DNA of 64,000 nucleotides from Aurelia coerulea (taxonomy: Eukaryota > Cnidaria > Scyphozoa > Semaeostomeae > Ulmaridae), in assembly GCA_039566865.1 (NCBI GenBank), contig CM076962.1:10968743-11032742 (forward strand). The letters are read 5' to 3'. Below, in pieces: positions 44,998 to 57,900 of this stretch. Each line of letters starts with the position of its first letter. The first letter of the stretch is position 1. The position numbers and the translations under genes were made by a program. The notes under the pieces are model-generated. The model did no database searches, was not told the DNA's origin, and saw nothing but the letters and a program-made list of their open reading frames with translations.

Positions 44998-46060
44998 CTA
45001 AACTGTTTTCTGAAAACTTAACAGCAAGGAATGCCTGGTTAGACTCGGCTGATAGGATGCTATTCCATATATTTGGCCATTTGCTGAGCTTTTCATTGGT
45101 AACATCAAATCGGTCCCCGTATTATGAAGGCTATAAGATGAGCATTGCAAATTCAAGGTGAAGAGGTCACGGAGGTATTGTGGAGCCAGCTCATTCAGGG
45201 AAGAAGATATCTTAGATTCAGCAGTAACCAGTTTTCCAACAACGTTCATCCATCCCAGACCTTCAATAAGAGGTCTGCTTGGGGCGTCAAAGCTGCTCTT
45301 TCATTATTATCGTAGCAGCACGGGTTTCAAGTTTTTGCAGCTGATTCATTTCAGTTAATCTAGCACAGCCCATACTATGCCCAAACAAGGCAACGGTATC
45401 GACAATGTGGCTCGGAATTACCTCTGCAGAGCGTTTGCAAAGTTTCTTTCGGGAGAAAAGACATGGCATATTTCAAAAAATCAACTGCCCTGGAGACCCT
45501 GGTAAAAACTGATTTGACTTGTTGTCTCCAATCCAAAGAGAAGGTAATTTGCACACCAAGGTATTTTGTCTTTTTGACTACTTCAAGGTCAACTCTTTGT
45601 TTTGAACTTTGAGAATGTGTTGCTGCTTGGCGGAAATAAGCATGGAATGAGTTTTTTGCTACATTCAAGGAAGCTTGTTGCCTCGTAGCCAGCCATCCAG
45701 TTTCTTTAAGATCACAGTTAACAGCCTCATTCAGCTGAGTAAAATCATGAGACTAGTAGCACAAACTGTATCATCAGCATACGTGGACACGTTAGAATCT
45801 CGGACAGCCTGTTGGAGATCATTGATGCAGATGAGGAATTGAAGATGGCCAAAACATGTGGCGCACCAAGTTCTATCTATGTCCCAAATTTTTGAATCGA
45901 CGCCATTAACTCTACTAAACTGTCTCCGGTTGGAGCCCACGTTGCTGTACACCGTAAAGCTCGAGCTCTTTGCAGAGAATTTTGTGATCAACATTATCAA
46001 ATGCCTTTTTCGGTGAATGGACACTAGACCCAAAAGCTTACAAAGTCTCAAACCATTGTA
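44998..46060 (-). pseudogene. LINE RT fragment, heavily decayed
   Basis: The minus strand reads FLICINDLQQAVRDSNVSTY then ADDT (catalytic motif C), TKYLGVQITFSLDWRQQVKS, FLKYAMSFLPKETLQTL, LQKLETRAATIIM and LNELAPQYLRDLFT, in several frames. It is a relative of the 41634 copy but much more eroded. No A-tail is visible. Confidence 0.82.
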
Positions 46061-46080
46061 CCAGTCATCATTATTTTTGA

Positions 46081-46252
46081 AGGGAATCTAAACATATATA
46101 AGCTCTTGATAAAAATAGCTACGCGAAGACAGTAGGCTATCTCACGTGCCGCACCATATTTGAGTAACTGTTCTACGTCAACAGGAAATACTGATATCTG
46201 ATAGATTTTGATCGCACGTGGCTTGAGCCACTTTATATGCGTACATTCCCTT
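46081..46252. mobile_element. TTAA-type MITE, family E
   Basis: A 172-bp element with ends AGGGAATCTAAACATATA and the complement of AGGGAATGTACGCATATA. TTAA at the right (46253-46256); the left flank is TTGA, one change from TTAA. Confidence 0.6.
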
Positions 46253-46993
46253 TAAGTAGGCATGTTACTGTTGAATGGAGGCGCAACAAAACTTATCATT
46301 TTCATTTATGTACTGGTACAGATGGTTTACTAATACTACTTGTTTTTCAAAGAGCCTTGAGACAGGCAAGACTGATATTGGTCGATATTTAGACTTTCAG
46401 TCTTATCTCCATCTTTGAAAATTGGAGTAGTTTTCCATAAGTCGGGAAATCGACTTGTTTTAATGGATGAATTTAACAAAAAAGCAAGCTAATGATTCTC
46501 GAGCTAACTCATGCTTCTTAACCAATCGTTTCAAATTTCTACCTGTCAAGCGCCGACACATTTGTGAATCACGGTGGAGGTGCACTATTCATGATTTGGG
46601 ACTTAGAATGTGTGGTCTGAAATGATGTTGACTTTACAGTGCCTTGGCATAGATAGCGCCCCATGCGCCAAGCTTTGAAACAATTAACCGCTCACCAGTT
46701 ATGATTTTGGTTTAAAAAGATGGTAGTATTTTCCCAGGAGGTAGACATTTTAAATTTTAGAAACTTTTATGATTTGCTGTTCAGTTTCCAAACTTCCAAT
46801 ACTGATCAATTGTTTTTGGAAGAACTATGGGAACATTTTTTTTAATAGGAATTGAGTATAAAGAGCTGTACGGATTTTCGGTAGCACGTGCATGGCCAGT
46901 CCTAGGCCAAATGCAACCATTTGGCTAAATACGCATCAGTCTCTATTCTAACGTACAGAACTGTTTAAAAGAGTCTAAAGTGCAAATTGCTTG

Positions 46994-47197
46994 TTAAAAG
47001 TCTAGCGTATTGTATTTCGCCACTTGTCCTGTTTCGATTTGTTTATATCGTTTCTCCATAGCGACAATTGAGTTAAAGGCAGGTATCACATGTGTCGTCG
47101 CCATGTCAAAACACACGATAGATCTCGTGACGTTTTCAGAGTAAACTGTTGTCAACAACAGCAACAGCAACAACAACAGCAAGTCTAGATTTAACAT
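46994..47197 (-). other. Small ORF with signal-peptide-like Leu run
   Basis: A 67-codon minus-strand frame begins MLNLDLLLLLLLLLLTTVYS, then ENVTRSIVCFDMATTH and a short hydrophilic tail. The Leu run comes from a CAACAG-type microsatellite (47153-47182). It looks like a secretory signal peptide, and could be a first exon, but no clear donor or downstream exon was identified. It is probably chance coding in a repeat. Confidence 0.2.
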
Positions 47198-47436
47198 CTC
47201 CGTAACACAAATTAGCCAGACATAATTTTGATTATTGTCGAGTTTCTTTCAGCCTCATTGTCTAGATTTCTGTCTGTAGTTGTCAAGTCTTATTTAACTG
47301 AAAACAAGTTTTTCAAGTATAATGTTTGAAGCACGAGGGCCGTACTTTTTGTGGATTCATTTGGTTTTTGTTGATATTTCGAGCAACTTCAAATTTGCGT
47401 TATAAATAGAATGAAAGGAAACTTGTATCAAAGCTA

Positions 47437-47480
47437 CCTGGTGTCCCAAAAAAGTTCCGGCGTTTGATTAAACGCAGAGG
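47437..47480. mobile_element. Solo end of a TA-type MITE
   Basis: TACCTGGTGTCCCAAAAAAG followed by TTCCGGCGTTTGA resembles the terminal sequence at 13212 and 27246. No partner end was found. Confidence 0.5.
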
Positions 47481-47679
47481 CGAAAATGTTGCATCCGGCG
47501 ATTTCTATTCATGCTAATTACATGCAAGACATTTCAATTTACAGTTTCGCATATCATAGGAAGAAATTAATAATCTGAAAATGGATTTATGAGCTTTAAC
47601 ATTTCATGTTCATGCTGAAGACAAAACCAAAGAGATTTGTATGCCTTCTTTCATGTTGCACTGAAGGAGAAATCTCCAT

Positions 47680-47780
47680 ATGAGGAATCCCCTGCGATCT
47701 CATTGGCTGATTAGCATGAAAGAGACTGATTTTTGCATGCTCTGGCAGCCAGTAAGAGTTTGAGGCTTAAGCAAAAGTTT
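47680..47780. mobile_element. Fragment related to the 49440-51140 palindrome
   Basis: GATCTCATTGGCTGATTAGC, GCATGCTCTGGCAGCCAGTA and GTTTGAGGCTTA align with the arm sequence at 51052-51130. An isolated fragment of that foldback. Confidence 0.65.
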
Positions 47781-48403
47781 CCGTTCAGTGCATCTTGTCG
47801 TGCGCGCGACAATTTGCGATGGATTTGCAGTCTGGACATGCGTACTTTTGGTAGAGCGCGCCACCGCACAAAAAGGAAGACGTTAATCCTACTTTTGTGA
47901 TTGATCGCCCGCGCTGCAGCAAACCCAGCTAGAACACAAAAGGCCGTTGGGCAGTCAGATGATGTGAGCAGTCACCCTGGCTCCTCTCATTCTTCTCGTA
48001 TACCTTCTCTTCTTCGTTGAAGTAGCAACAGCTTCAGTCTTTGATCATGTCATTTTTTGAATTAAGAGTGTTTAGTGAACGTGCATTTAGGAGCAGTTCG
48101 TAGCATTTTATTCCATTTTAGTTGTTGTTATTCCTACAAAAATTCTGTTGCAGCACAAATTATTTTTGGAAAATTGACCTTCTTATGCGCGAATAATGCG
48201 AATACCTGGATCCGCCTCTAGGTCCTGTTGATATTTTTGCGTTTAAAGTATTCAATGGTAAGCAAAGAACAGTGATTAAAAATCTTCACCTTGATCGAAG
48301 TAGCGCAACTTATTTGCCCGTCGGCCATTATGGGCGACACCACAAGCGAATCCCGTGTTTGCCCCCTCCTTTAAAACCGTCTAAAATACGTGTGTAGAGT
48401 TAA

Positions 48404-49028
48404 TGTAAAAACTCAACAGTTTCTGATATTGTTCTCCATTAGTTGATGATATAACCTGGCTTCTTGATTTGTGCTGTTAATATCTCTTTGAGTATTTAAT
48501 TCGGCAGTTCAGTACGACATGTGCATAATGGGCGACACAACTGTAGAAACACAGTCCCTTAAAGGGGCTCCGTCGTCAAAATGTAAACAAAACGATGATT
48601 TTGCAGTTTTTTGAAAGGTGATATCACACAGGATTTTCGTATTTTCTTCAAAATAAAAATTGCTGTTTGGGCATTAATCCTTGTACTTCACTAATGAACA
48701 AACCAAACATTCATATCTTCTACGATTGCTCGAATATAAGTGGATTTTTAACGGTCACTTTTTTGTGGCTTGGTTGAAGCCACCAAACAAACTGCAGAGA
48801 ACAATGGATGAACAATGGATATTCCCCGACACGTGCGAGTTTACGGATTTGTTTACTGTTTGACGACTGAGCCCTTTTTATGTAAAAATTCAACAGTTTC
48901 TGATATTTTCTCCATTAGTTGATGATATAACCTGGCTTCTTGATTTAAGCTGTTAATATCTCTTTTCTGAGGATCTAATTTAACGGTTCGGTACGACAAG
49001 GGCATAATGGGCCACACAACTCTATAAA
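48404..49028 (+). repeat. 145-bp direct duplication flanking a MITE
   Basis: Copy 1 (about 48404-48553) and copy 2 (about 48877-49028) share TCAACAGTTTCTGATATT, CATTAGTTGATGATATAACC and CATAATGGGCGACACAAC. They lie directly on either side of the family A MITE. Several substitutions separate them, so the duplication is not recent. Confidence 0.85.
48563..48875. mobile_element. TTAA MITE, family A, second copy
   Basis: A 313-bp element aligning throughout with 1814-2127, with end AGGGGCTCCGTCGTC on the left and GACGACTGAGCCCT on the right. TTAA at 48559-48562; the right flank is TTTT, so the right boundary has mutated or was altered. Confidence 0.85.
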
Positions 49029-49247
49029 CACATTCATAACTGTTGGAAATGCTTGAATGCACACCATTTTTAAAGAGTTTGCCCCTCTTTGACTGGCTTT
49101 TTTGCAAAAAAGCTGGAAAGTAGGATTCTCCAAAAGCTTTAGCATCTGATGTTTTGCTAAAACAGCCAAATAGCGAAAACTACGACTACTGTATTTTAGA
49201 GTTTCTAGACAGGTGCCTCTTTAGCATAATCATAGCATCAGCCTTAA

Positions 49248-51530
49248 CCCTATCTGACCTGGGGGAGCAGATTCCGTAACTTAAACGTTCCCCCCCCCCC
49301 CACCTAGCCCCCTAGTACATTTTTGTTTACACCGTTTTCCACACATGCAACAGGCCTCTGATACTTCGTAAGTTTAACTTTGTACCATAGAGCAATAAAA
49401 TCGCAACAATTTGGACATTCTATTTTCAGCCTTGTCTCCAAGATAATGCTCAAATCCTTACTGGTTGCCAGAGCATGCTTAAATCATCCAATTTCATGCT
49501 TGTCAGCCAATGAGATCACCGCTTTCTAGCCCCTGGAGACAAAATCGGTCGTTTGAGGTAAATTTTCTAGTACCCTCACTAAAACTGAAATGGATGCTAG
49601 AATACTTCAGTTATTCGCAATTTTTTTTGATAAATCAGTTGTGGGGATGTCCGTCCAGAGTTGTTTACATGTTTAGGCACATAGCTTGTTTGGGGCCGGA
49701 GCTGCGTTCATTTTCCGGTCGAAGAATATTGACCTTCGTTGAAATATCTATAGAAATTGCTACAAATGAGATATACAGATAAGAACTTCAGAAATTATGC
49801 ATACTGACCTCAGTAATAACCCAAACTCCTTTACTGCTATCATATCTCAAAATTGGAGGCAATTTCTAATGATTTCTGGTAGAGATATCATTTGGGCCTA
49901 AGCTTGTCCTCGCTTAAAACTCATTCCATTGCACTTAAAAAGTAATGGTAAAATTCTAGAGCTGAATAATGCACTTACCCATGACTCAGGTACCAGTTTG
50001 ACTTTTTTTGCCTTTTTTACATTAGCAAATTTTTATAAGAAACGACCAGTTGTGGGTGAATTGCAAAAACTTTCCTCGGTCCATATTTTTATCTGCACAG
50101 TCTATCCGCTTCAAACAACAAACAGTGAACTTTGTATCATAAAAGTCTTGCATCACAAAACATCCCTATAGAACGATTCCATGCGCCTTAGCGAGGCACT
50201 CGTGAATTGTTTTCACGCATTTGGTTCAATCAGTCAATACAAACAAACAAAAGTGCAAAACTGGGTATCTTTTTTAGCGAACCCAGAACAACGTTTTGTT
50301 CTTTTTATGTTTTGCATTGATTGAAATAAGAACGAAAAGAACGAACTGCCTGAATACAATTCACGAGTGCCTCGCTAAAGCGCATGGAATCGTTCAAAAG
50401 GAATGTTCTGTGATGCAAGACTTTTATGATACAATGTCAAAGTTCACTGTTTGTTGTTTGAAGCAGAGAATCTGTGTAGAGAAAAATATGGACCGAGGAA
50501 AGTTTTTGCAATTCGCCCACAACTGGTTGTTTCTTACAAAAATTTGGCAAATTAAAGAAGGCAAACGAAGTCAAACTGGTGTCTGAGTCATGGGTAAGCG
50601 CATTATTTAGCTCAAGAACTTTACCATTACTTGTTAAGTGCAATGGAATGAGTTTTAAGCGAGGACAAGCTTAGGCCCAAATGATGTCTCTACCAGAAAT
50701 CGTTAGAAATTGCCTCCAATTTTGAGATATGATAGCAGTGAAAGAGTTTCGGTTATTGCTCAGGTCAGTATGCGTAATCGCTGAAATTCTTATCTGTATA
50801 TCTCATTTTTAGCGATTTCTATAGATATTTCAACGAAGGTCAATATTCTTCGACCGGAAAATGAACGCAGCTCCGGCCCCAAACAAGCTGTGTGCCTAAA
50901 CATGTAAACAACTCTGGACGGACATCCCCACAACTGATTTATTAACAAAAATTGCAAATAACTGAAGTATTTTAGCATCCATTTCAGTTTTAGTGAGGGT
51001 ACTAGAAAATTTACCTCAAACGACCGATTTTGTCTCCAGGGGCTAGAAAGCGGTGATCTCATTGGCTGACAAGCATGAAATTGGATGATTTCCGCATGCT
51101 CTGACAACCAGTAAGGATTTGAGCCTTATCTTCCTTGTCTCCATGGTTACCAATTATTCATACTGCACTCTGTGAAAAACATACTTTGTATCTCTCTTAA
51201 TCATGTTTAATTGGTCCAATTAAGTCTAAATTAAGAATTTATATATATTTTGATCTATATCTTTCATTTCTTTATCAAAAATAAAGTTCCATGACCTTTT
51301 AGCAAGCTTTCATTTATATGACGTCCTATTACATCATAATGATCATTATGCTCTAGCAACAACAACAACATCGCTAATTGGATTATGATTTCAACTTTTC
51401 ATTGTTTATGTAATGAACTAACTTTGTGCCAAGTTTGGCTGCCATATCTCGTATGACAGCGGAGATAAAGAGGGGGGATCCGCCCCCCCCCCAGGCATTG
51501 AGTGTTTCAAAACACCCATGTCAGATAGGG
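49248..51530. mobile_element. TTAA element with G/C hairpin ends, copy 3
   Basis: A 2283-bp element between TTAA at 49244-49247 and 51531-51534, ends CCCTATCTGACCTGGG and the complement with CCCTATCTGACATGGG. Subterminal G/C hairpins are present (GGGGGAGC to GTTCCCCC on the left; GGGGGG ATCCG CCCCCC on the right). Most of the interior is a giant inverted repeat (49440-51140). Confidence 0.87.
49440..51140. repeat. 1.7-kb inverted repeat, about 780-bp arms
   Basis: Left arm about 49440-50215, right arm about 50358-51140, loop about 140 bp. The arms are so similar that both strands encode the same frames (SFEVNFLVPSLKLKWML; PVVGELQKLSSVHIF). Identical frames on both arms reflect the palindrome; no known domain is present. 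It would form a very long hairpin if transcribed. Confidence 0.92.
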
Positions 51531-51631
51531 TTAAGAATTTGAGAATCTTGAGAATTTGAAAAATTGCTCTGTACTTCTTGGCATAAAAATGCTGATAGTT
51601 AGTTCCTTATTGATGATCAATGACGCTTGAC

Positions 51632-51794
51632 CAGGGCCGTAGGAAGAAGCTTCGGATTGGGGGGGCAATTGTTCTTAAAACAATAGAGAACAATACATCT
51701 AATTACGTCATGTGACGTAGCACCATTGTTTTAAAAATTATTGGGGGGGGCTTGAGCCCCCCCCCTACCCCCCCCCCCGCTTCCTACGGGCCTG
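51632..51794. mobile_element. Small hAT-like MITE
   Basis: A 163-bp element with ends CAGGGCCGTAGGAAG and CTTCCTACGGGCCTG and the 8-bp direct repeat CGCTTGAC at 51624-51631 and 51795-51802. G-runs inside the left end face C-runs inside the right. The CAGGG start and 8-bp duplication fit hAT. It ends 160 bp before the satellite array. Confidence 0.92.
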
Positions 51795-51954
51795 CGCTTG
51801 ACACGGCAAATTCAGCACATTTTATAACGGCATTTTATACAGATGTTTGGCAGTCCTCCCAAAACATATCCCATCGTTTATGGAACCTCGTTTGCACGGC
51901 AATTACGTAAACTAGGTTCATGTAATAGGTATTGGTTTATGTGCATATAAACCT

Positions 51955-54900
51955 ACAATCCTGGCCAAAAGAAGCTGGGACGCAGGCAAATTTCAGTGTC
52001 TTCATGATGTTTCCTAAAATATCGAGGAGAAAACATACGTTTAGAGTCTCCTAATCCCCCCTTCCCCCTACTTCAATGTTGAGAAGGTCGAAAGGCGTTT
52101 GATTCAAGCAACTGAAATTGCTTTCACTACCTATCATATATGTTTCTATGAATCCAAATCTACTTGTATCAGACAATTTCTTTCACTATGAATGGATAGC
52201 CACTAACTGTCGGCTTAACTCCAGAGTACTTCAGATGTTAATGTTTTCATTGTTAGTGGTTCATCCATCAGAACTATGACGTCATCAAATTATGCAAAAT
52301 TTTCCGATGACGTTCAGCAAAACTTCTCTTGTGCACGAAACCTGCCAGTAATTTTCGCCTGAAAACATCACAGTTATCAAAGAGAACTGAAAACAAAGTT
52401 CCTTTTGAATCAGTGCAAATTCTGCGCCTCCGCAGTGCAATTGTCTTATTTTCAAATGTACCGTTAGCCAATTCTCTAACTATTCATTCATTTTCAATGA
52501 GATTAAATTCGCTCCACCAAACTTGCATTCACCCTGGACGGCATTGAATGGTCTATTGTGCCCGATGAATTGTAATCCACAACTTTTTGTTGAAGAAGAA
52601 CATACCTGTTGCATAGCAGCAAGGCGGATTTGCCCTGTCTGGAAAATTGAGAAAGGGATCAAATTTGTCAACGCCGCTCCCTACTTTAAACATTAATAAC
52701 GTCGGCAACGTTTGCCCTATTCTAACAAATTTTGTCTCATTTTAATGAGAAAAATGAGCTTTATTAGCCTATAGCAGTATTTGCATCGATATTTTCGTGA
52801 AATATGATTTCTGACGGTTCTCAATAGAGTTCAAAAGAAACTTATCCGGAACTGTTTATTTTAAGTTTTTTGATTTTGGAGCGCCGTGACATTTCCACCT
52901 TCCAGGCAATTTTTACTTGTTTTTTTTTTGCATGAATAGGAAGACTTTGATGTTAAAATGTGGAATCAGACGAATTTGCCAAAAAAGCGTGACTTATCCC
53001 AAAATTATGGGGCATTTTTCTGTGGAGCGCCGTTGTGAGAACCGAAGAATTCACAAGAAACCGGACCTCAAACAATGAGCCCAAAAGCTTTCTTGCAATG
53101 ATAAGTCATTTTCAAAGAGCAGCGGAGTACACAATCTTACGATAGCGGAAGAAAGCTCAGAATCCTAATGTATGTCACTTTTTATAAGGGAATCTTTATG
53201 TGAGTGAAAATTGCAGCAATTTTGCCACGCCCATTTTTAAGAAGGTGCTCAGCGAATTTAACGAACAACGCCTATTTCGGCATAGATAGCTGAGAACTCA
53301 CTTCTTGTGTTGGGGATGACGGTGTTAAAATTTCACACAGAAATCTCTATGGGTTCTCAAGCTATGAGGTATTATTTGTTAACAATCATTTTCAGACAAT
53401 CCTGGCCAAAAGAAGCTGGGACGCAGGCAAATTTCAGTGTCTTCATGATGTTTCCTAAAATATCGAGGAGAAAACATACGTTTAGAGTCTCCTAATCCCC
53501 CCTTCCCCCTACTTCAATGTTGAGAAGGTCGAAAGGCGTTTGATTCAAGCAACTGAAATTGCTTTCACTACCTATCATATATGTTTCTATGAATCCAAAT
53601 CTACTTGTATCAGACAATTTCTTTCACTATGAATGGATAGCCACTAACTGTCGGCTTAACTCCAGAGTACTTCAGATGTTAATGTTTTCATTGTTAGTGG
53701 TTCATCCATCAGAACTATGACGTCATCAAATTATGCAAAATTTTCCGATGACGTTCAGCAAAACTTCTCTTGTGCACGAAACCTGCCAGTAATTTTCGCC
53801 TGAAAACATCACAGTTATCAAAGAGAACTGAAAACAAAGTTCCTTTTGAATCAGTGCAAATTCTGCGCCTCCGCAGTGCAATTGTCTTATTTTCAAATGT
53901 ACCGTTAGCCAATTCTCTAACTATTCATTCATTTTCAATGAGATTAAATTCGCTCCACCAAACTTGCATTCACCCTGGACGGCATTGAATGGTCTATTGT
54001 GCCCGATGAATTGTAATCCACAACTTTTTGTTGAAGAAGAATATACCTGTTGCATAGCAGCAAGGCGGATTTGCCCTGTCTGGAAAATTGAGAAAGGGAT
54101 CAAATTTGTCAACGCCGCTCCCTACTTTAAACATTAATAACGTCGGCAACGTTTGCCCTATTCTAACAAATTTTGTCTCATTTTAATGAGAAAAATGAGC
54201 TTTATTAGCCTATAGCAGTATTTGCATCGATATTTTCGTGAAATATGATTTCTGACGGTTCTCAATAGAGTTCAAAAGAAACTTATCCGGAACTGTTTAT
54301 TTTAAGTTTTTTAATTTTGGAGCGCCGTGACATTTCCACCTTCCAGGCAATTTTTACTTGTTTTTTTTGCATGAATAGGAAGACTTTGATGTTAAAATGT
54401 GGAATCAGACGAATTTGCCAAAAAAGCGTGACTTATCCCAAAATTATGGGGCATTTTTCTGTGGAGCGCCGTTGTGAGAACCGAAGAATTCACAAGAAAC
54501 CGGACCTCAAACAATGAGCCCAAAAGCTTTCTTGCAATGATAAGTCATTTTCAAAGAGCAGCGGAGTACACAATCTTACGATAGCGGAAGAAAGCTCAGA
54601 ATCCTAATGTATGTCACTTTTTATAAGGGAATCTTTATGTGAGTGAAAATTGCAGCAATTTTGCCACGCCCATTTTTAAGAAGGTGCTCAGCGAATTTAA
54701 CGAACAACGCCTATTTCGGCATAGATAGCTGAGAACTCACTTCTTGTGTTGGGGATGACGGTGTTAAAATTTCACACAGAAATCTCTATGGGTTCTCAAG
54801 CTATGAGGTATTATTTGTTAACAATCATTTTCAGACAATCCTGGCCAAAAGAAGCTGGGACGCAGGCAAATTTCAGTGTCTTCATGATGTTTCCTAAAAT

Positions 54901-57900
54901 ATCGAGGAGAAAACATACGTTTAGAGTCTCCTAATCCCCCCTTCCCCCTACTTCAATGTTGAGAAGGTCGAAAGGCGTTTGATTCAAGCAACTGAAATTG
55001 CTTTCACTACCTATCATATATGTTTCTATGAATCCAAATCTACTTGTATCAGACAATTTCTTTCACTATGAATGGATAGCCACTAACTGTCGGCTTAACT
55101 CCAGAGTACTTCAGATGTTAATGTTTTCATTGTTAGTGGTTCATCCATCAGAACTATGACGTCATCAAATTATGCAAAATTTTCCGATGACGTTCAGCAA
55201 AACTTCTCTTGTGCACGAAACCTGCCAGTAATTTTCGCCTGAAAACATCACAACAGTTATCAAAGAGAACTGAAAACAAAGTTCCTTTTGAATCAGTGCA
55301 AATTCTGCGCCTCCGCAGTGCAATTGTCTTATTTTCAAATGTACCGTTAGCCAATTCTCTAACTATTCATTCATTTTCAATGAGATTAAATTCGCTCCAC
55401 CAAACTTGCATTCACCCTGGACGGCATTGAATGGTCTATTGTGCCCGATGAATTGTAATCCACAACTTTTTGTTGAAGAAGAATATACCTGTTGCATAGC
55501 AGCAAGGCGGATTTGCCCTGTCTGGAAAATTGAGAAAGGGATCAAATTTGTCAACGCCGCTCCCTACTTTAAACATTAATAACGTCGGCAACGTTTGCCC
55601 TATTCTAACAAATTTTGTCTCATTTTAATGAGAAAAATGAGCTTTATTAGCCTATAGCAGTATTTGCATCGATATTTTCGTGAAATATGATTTCTGACGG
55701 TTCTCAATAGAGTTCAAAAGAAACTTATCCGGAACTGTTTATTTTAAGTTTTTTAATTTTGGAGCGCCGTGACATTTCCACCTTCCAGGCAATTTTTACT
55801 TGTTTTTTTTTGCATGAATAGGAAGACTTTGATGTTAAAATGTGGAATCAGACGAATTTGCCAAAAAAGCGTGACTTATCCCAAAATTATGGGGCATTTT
55901 TCTGTGGAGCGCCGTTGTGAGAACCGAAGAATTCACAAGAAACCGGACCTCAAACAATGAGCCCAAAAGCTTTCTTGCAATGATAAGTCATTTTCAAAGA
56001 GCAGCGGAGTACACAATCTTACGATAGCGGAAGAAAGCTCAGAATCCTACTGTATGTCACTTTTTATAAGGGAATCTTTATGTGAGTGAAAATTGCAGCA
56101 ATTTTGCCACGCCCATTTTTAAGAAGGTGCTCAGCGAATTTAACGAACAACGCCTATTTCGGCATAGATAGCTGAGAACTCACTTCTTGTGTTGGGGATG
56201 ACGGTGTTAAAATTTCACACAGAAATCTCTATGGGTTCTCAAGCTATGAGGTATTATTTGTTAACAATCATTTTCAGACAATCCTGGCCAAAAGAAGCTG
56301 GGACGCAGGCAAATTTCAGTGTCTTCATGATGTTTCCTAAAATATCGAGGAGAAAACATACGTTTAGAGCCTCCTAATCCCTCCTCCCCCCTACTTCAAT
56401 GTTGAGAAGGTCGAAAGGCGTTTGATTCAAGCAACTGAAATTGCTTTCACTACCTATCATATATGTTTCTATGAATCCAAATCTACTTGTATCAGACAAT
56501 TTCTTTCACTATGAATGGATAGCCACTAACTGTCGGCTTAACTCCAGAGTACTTCAGATGTTAATGTTTTCATTGTTAGTGGTTCATCCATCAGAACTAT
56601 GACGTCATCAAATTATGCAAAATTTTCCGATGACGTTCAGCAAAACTTCTCTTGTGCACGAAACCTGCCAGTAATTTTCGCCTGAAAACATCACAGTTAT
56701 CAAAGAGAACTGAAAACATTATTAAAGGTCTGGGCTGGTTAACAGTTAAAGAGCTGATCAGGTTTGAAACGGCAACTACTGTTTTCAAATCTGTTAACCA
56801 ACTTTGCCCAGACTATATGGCCCAAATGTTTCAAAGACAGCGTGAACAGGCAATGAGGACGCTAAGAAACACCGAAACTGACTTGAAACTTCCTTTGTTT
56901 AGAACAAACAATGGACAAAAGTCATTTGCATATCGAGGGGCTACCGTTTGGAATAGTCTAGATCACCAAATCAAACTGTCTCCCTCGCTATCAAACTTCA
57001 AATCAAAACTAAAGGAAGGATTATAAAACAAACTTTACGTACTTCCTTCCATCAAGAACATAGTCAATCGATTTTCCTTTCTGTTGCAATTTAATTTCCT
57101 TTTTTCGTTTGGATAGGAATAATTAAAATTAGGTTTTTTTAGGGAATTTATCTGACAATGTATTAAGTAGAATTTGGAGTTTATTGAGTAATTAATTTTT
57201 TCTTTTTCTTTTTGTTTTCTTTTCTGTTTTAACAGGGCACATTGTAAAGCAGTTTTTTTTTTCCGTATGAACTGAATGTTTTTACCCTGTATAAATAATT
57301 TAAAATGAAATGAAATGAAATGAAAACAAAGTTCCTTTTGAATCAGTGCAAATTCTGCGCCTCCGCAGTGCAATTGTCTTATTTTCAAATGTACCGTTAG
57401 CCAATTCTCTAACTATTCATTCATTTTCAATGAGATTAAATTCGCTCCACCAAACTTGCATTCACCCTGGACGGCATTGAATGGTCTATTGTGCCCGATG
57501 AATTGTAATCCACAACTTTTTGTTGAAGAAGAATATACCTGTTGCATAGCAGCAAGGCGGATTTGCCCTGTCTGGAAAATTGAGAAAGGGATCAAATTTG
57601 TCAACGCCGCTCCCTACTTTAAACATTAATAACGTCGGCAACGTTTGCCCTATTCTAACAAATTTTGTCTCATTTTAATGAGAAAAATGAGCTTTATTAG
57701 CCTATAGCAGTATTTGCATCGATATTTTCGTGAAATATGATTTCTGACGGTTCTCAATAGAGTTCAAAAGAAACTTATCCGGAACTGTTTATTTTAAGTT
57801 TTTTAATTTTGGAGCGCCGTGACATTTCCACCTTCCAGGCAATTTTTACTTGTTTTTTTTGCATGAATAGGAAGACTTTGATGTTAAAATGTGGAATCAG

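Noticed and set aside
49510..51107. Matching ORFs on opposite strands, possible gene duplication
   Set aside because: Produced by the arms of the 1.7-kb palindrome; no recognised domain and no codon-level conservation beyond the DNA identity.
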